Positions 23,865 through 25,808 of a stretch of DNA of 25,808 nucleotides are shown here, piece after piece. A program made the translations under genes and the position numbers. The notes beneath the pieces were generated by a model that searched no databases, was not told the DNA's origin, and saw only the letters and a program-made list of their open reading frames with translations. Source of the stretch: M3007 sp038203695 (GTDB taxonomy: Bacteria > Bacteroidota > Bacteroidia > Chitinophagales > Saprospiraceae); assembly GCA_038203695.1 (NCBI GenBank), contig JBBRDQ010000048.1, positions 1 through 25,808 of the forward strand, in the 5' to 3' direction. How positions within the stretch are numbered: position 1 is the stretch's first letter; each line of letters begins with the position of its first letter.

Positions 23865-25808
23865 ATGCATCAAACAATCTCTACATTCAAACACATTTCG
23901 GGCTTTTTCGCGGCCCTCGCGCTCGTGTTGGCAATAAGTGTCAACGCATCGGCGCAGTGCACACTGGTTTGTGACAACCTTGTGCAAATTTCCGTGGACG
24001 AAGACTGCGTAGTACCCATTACGCCGGATATGATCCTGGAAGGCAATGGCTGCCCCAACGGCAACCTGATCGTCCAGATGAAAATCAACAACGTCTGGGT
24101 TCCCGCTATTCTTACCGTTGCGAACATCAACCAGACAATCCAGGTGCGCGTTCGCGACCTGATCTCTCAAAACACCTGCTGGGGTTATGTGCATGTGGAA
24201 GATAAACTGGCGCCCGTGCTTGATTGCTCGGACATTACGTTATCCTGTGCCGTCAGTACGTACACGCCCAGTTACCTTGCCAACGTGCTGAATATCGCTG
24301 ACGCGTATCCTGCGGTTACGGAAAACTGCGATGCCGATCCGACCCTTACCTATATCGATACCTGGTTTGAACTGAACTGCACGCAGACGATCAATGGCCA
24401 GAGTGATATGAGCGCATACGTGCGTCGGGTCTGGACTGCAGTGGACCAAAGCGGTAATACAGCCACCTGCGCCCAGTTTATCTATTTCGCGCGCCGCCAC
24501 ATGTTCGACGTGGAATTTCCGGCTGATGTGACGGTAGATTGCTCCAATCCGACGACCAATCCCTCGGTCACCGGAACCCCTTTTATCAATGATTTTGGCG
24601 TTAATTTCAGTGTTTTCCCGAATAATACATTTTGTGAATTAAATGGAATCTACGCCGACCAGACCATCCCGGTCTGTGATGGCACGCATAAAATCCTGCG
24701 TACCTGGACCATTTACGACTGGTGCAGACCGACTAGCACCAATCCTAATCCCTTGTTTACCAACCCGGTATACCATATTCAATTAATTAAAGTCCATGAC
24801 GATCAGGGGCCAACCTTCGACTGTCCGGAAAATATAACGGTTTCGACCAATCCGAACGGTTGTTGCGCATTCGTCAACTTGCCGGATGTGATCATGACCG
24901 ACAACTGCTCCCGCATCAAGAATATCAGTGCATTGGTGACCGTGTACGACCCATACACGGGTGCGGTATCGGCTACCTATAATGTCGGCGGTACGCTGAC
25001 GACTTTCCCGGGCAACAACTTGTGGAACCCCGATACGCTGGCCAACTTTGGCAATACACCTTGTTTACCAGTCGGTCAACACACGGCAGTTTTGCGCGCT
25101 GAAGATGACTGTGGAAATACAACCACTTGTTCCATAACCGTGACTGTGGTAGACGAAACCCCGCCGGATGTAACCTGTACCCAATTTACGACCGTAGCCA
25201 TTGGGGTAGATGATCCGAACGACTGTTACCTGCCGTCGGCCAACGGCTGTCAATTTGCTGGTGTAACCATAATCCCTGCCAAAAATTTCGATCAGGGCAG
25301 CGACGATAATTGCAACAATATAAAATTCACGATCCGCCGTATGGCACCGTACAGTGCCTGCATCAATGCACTGAACCCGGTAAATGGCCATCCGAATTGC
25401 AACGACAGCAATCAGGATCCCATATCCGAATACAACCGCGCGACGGACGAACAGGATTCGATCAAGTTCTACTGCTGCGAAGTTGGTACCGTACAAACGG
25501 TGATCCTGCGGGTGTATCAAGCCGACCTGAACGGTAATATCATGTACGATCAATATGGCGATCCAATCTACAACGAGTGTATGATTAATGTCGAAGTACA
25601 GGATAAAATCAAACCGAGTTGTATTCCACCGGCCCAGGTTACGGTCTTCTGCGAGAATTTCGACAACAGCCTGTGGGCTTACGGCAAAGCCACCGTGTAC
25701 GACAACTGCTGCCTGGATTCGACAAAAGTGTACCAAGGCCAGAAAGGTTTGACCCACTCCGCCAGTTACACCCAGTTTGATACGGTTTGGAATAAAGGCA
25801 CGATCACC
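23865..25808 (+). CDS. Cysteine-rich secreted HYR-like repeat protein, 5' part
   Basis: The frame starts at ATG 23865 and stays open to the last base of the window: 648 codons, incomplete at the 3' end. Residues 1-31 are a signal peptide (MHQTISTFKHISGFFAALAL..., ending NASAQ) and Cys32 follows. The rest is rich in cysteine, Asn, Asp and Thr, with recurring units of the HYR type: DDQGPTFDCPENITVSTNPNGCCAF, VIMTDNCSRIKN, HTAVLRAEDDCGNTTTCSITVTVVDETPPDVTC, VQDKIKPSCIPPAQVTVFC, YDNCCLDS. HYR/Ig-like modules of this kind occur in long extracellular adhesins of Saprospiria and other Bacteroidota, which often carry a type IX secretion signal at the C-terminus; that end is outside the window, so the export route is inferred. 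Cysteines suggest disulfides in the mature protein. Confidence 0.85.
   Translation, partial: MHQTISTFKHISGFFAALALVLAISVNASAQCTLVCDNLVQISVDEDCVVPITPDMILEGNGCPNGNLIVQMKINNVWVPAILTVANINQTIQVRVRDLISQNTCWGYVHVEDKLAPVLDCSDITLSCAVSTYTPSYLANVLNIADAYPAVTENCDADPTLTYIDTWFELNCTQTINGQSDMSAYVRRVWTAVDQSGNTATCAQFIYFARRHMFDVEFPADVTVDCSNPTTNPSVTGTPFINDFGVNFSVFPNNTFCELNGIYADQTIPVCDGTHKILRTWTIYDWCRPTSTNPNPLFTNPVYHIQLIKVHDDQGPTFDCPENITVSTNPNGCCAFVNLPDVIMTDNCSRIKNISALVTVYDPYTGAVSATYNVGGTLTTFPGNNLWNPDTLANFGNTPCLPVGQHTAVLRAEDDCGNTTTCSITVTVVDETPPDVTCTQFTTVAIGVDDPNDCYLPSANGCQFAGVTIIPAKNFDQGSDDNCNNIKFTIRRMAPYSACINALNPVNGHPNCNDSNQDPISEYNRATDEQDSIKFYCCEVGTVQTVILRVYQADLNGNIMYDQYGDPIYNECMINVEVQDKIKPSCIPPAQVTVFCENFDNSLWAYGKATVYDNCCLDSTKVYQGQKGLTHSASYTQFDTVWNKGTIT

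Overview
The window looks like a chromosomal segment of a Bacteroidota bacterium, most likely of the Saprospiria (Haliscomenobacter/Lewinella-like). This is inferred from several things. Gene starts lack Shine-Dalgarno sequences. Candidate promoters follow the Bacteroidota TTTG / TAnnTTTG pattern. birA stands divergent to rsfS-ftsH. There is a DUF2723 membrane protein, and there are very large secreted proteins built of Ig-like and HYR-like repeats. I see no tRNA, rRNA, CRISPR array, transposase or phage gene, and the gene order looks stable rather than accessory.

Left part (1-7775): the 3' end of an unknown gene is followed closely by kynurenine 3-monooxygenase (kmo). Convergent to these is an ECF-type sigma factor. 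A CNNM/CorC-type membrane transporter-like protein is divergent from the sigma factor. Next come ftsH and rsfS on the minus strand, and birA divergent from them. Convergent pairs are separated by clear hairpin terminators.

Middle part (7815-18656): on the minus strand lie a FadD-like acyl-CoA ligase, an ArnT-like GT-C glycosyltransferase, a 1079-residue DUF2723 protein (the family of human TMEM260, a protein O-mannosyltransferase) and a putative lipoprotein. folE (GTP cyclohydrolase I) is on the plus strand, and a FadH-type 2,4-dienoyl-CoA reductase is on the minus strand. The two GT-C proteins side by side suggest envelope glycan or protein-glycosylation work. fadD and fadH suggest fatty-acid use, but they are not one operon.

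Right part (18657-25808): a 576-base gene-free stretch holds an unexplained minus-strand terminator, a pair of inverted heptamer repeats and a cluster of GTTTAA-type motifs. After it come a 1159-residue exported protein (beta-barrel-like N-terminus plus nine Ig-like repeats and two polyproline linkers), a NarL/FixJ-type response regulator with no kinase nearby, and the first 648 codons of a cysteine-rich HYR-like secreted protein that runs off the window.

The most unusual non-coding signal is a family of 7-base tandem repeats (for example AATTACG and AGTGAAG). They occur as inverted pairs at three places, and at two of these they overlap or abut the stop codons of both convergent genes; at kmo the repeat has become the C-terminal codons. 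Several gene starts were moved from the longest open frame because the longer version begins at TTG, in one case inside a terminator hairpin.
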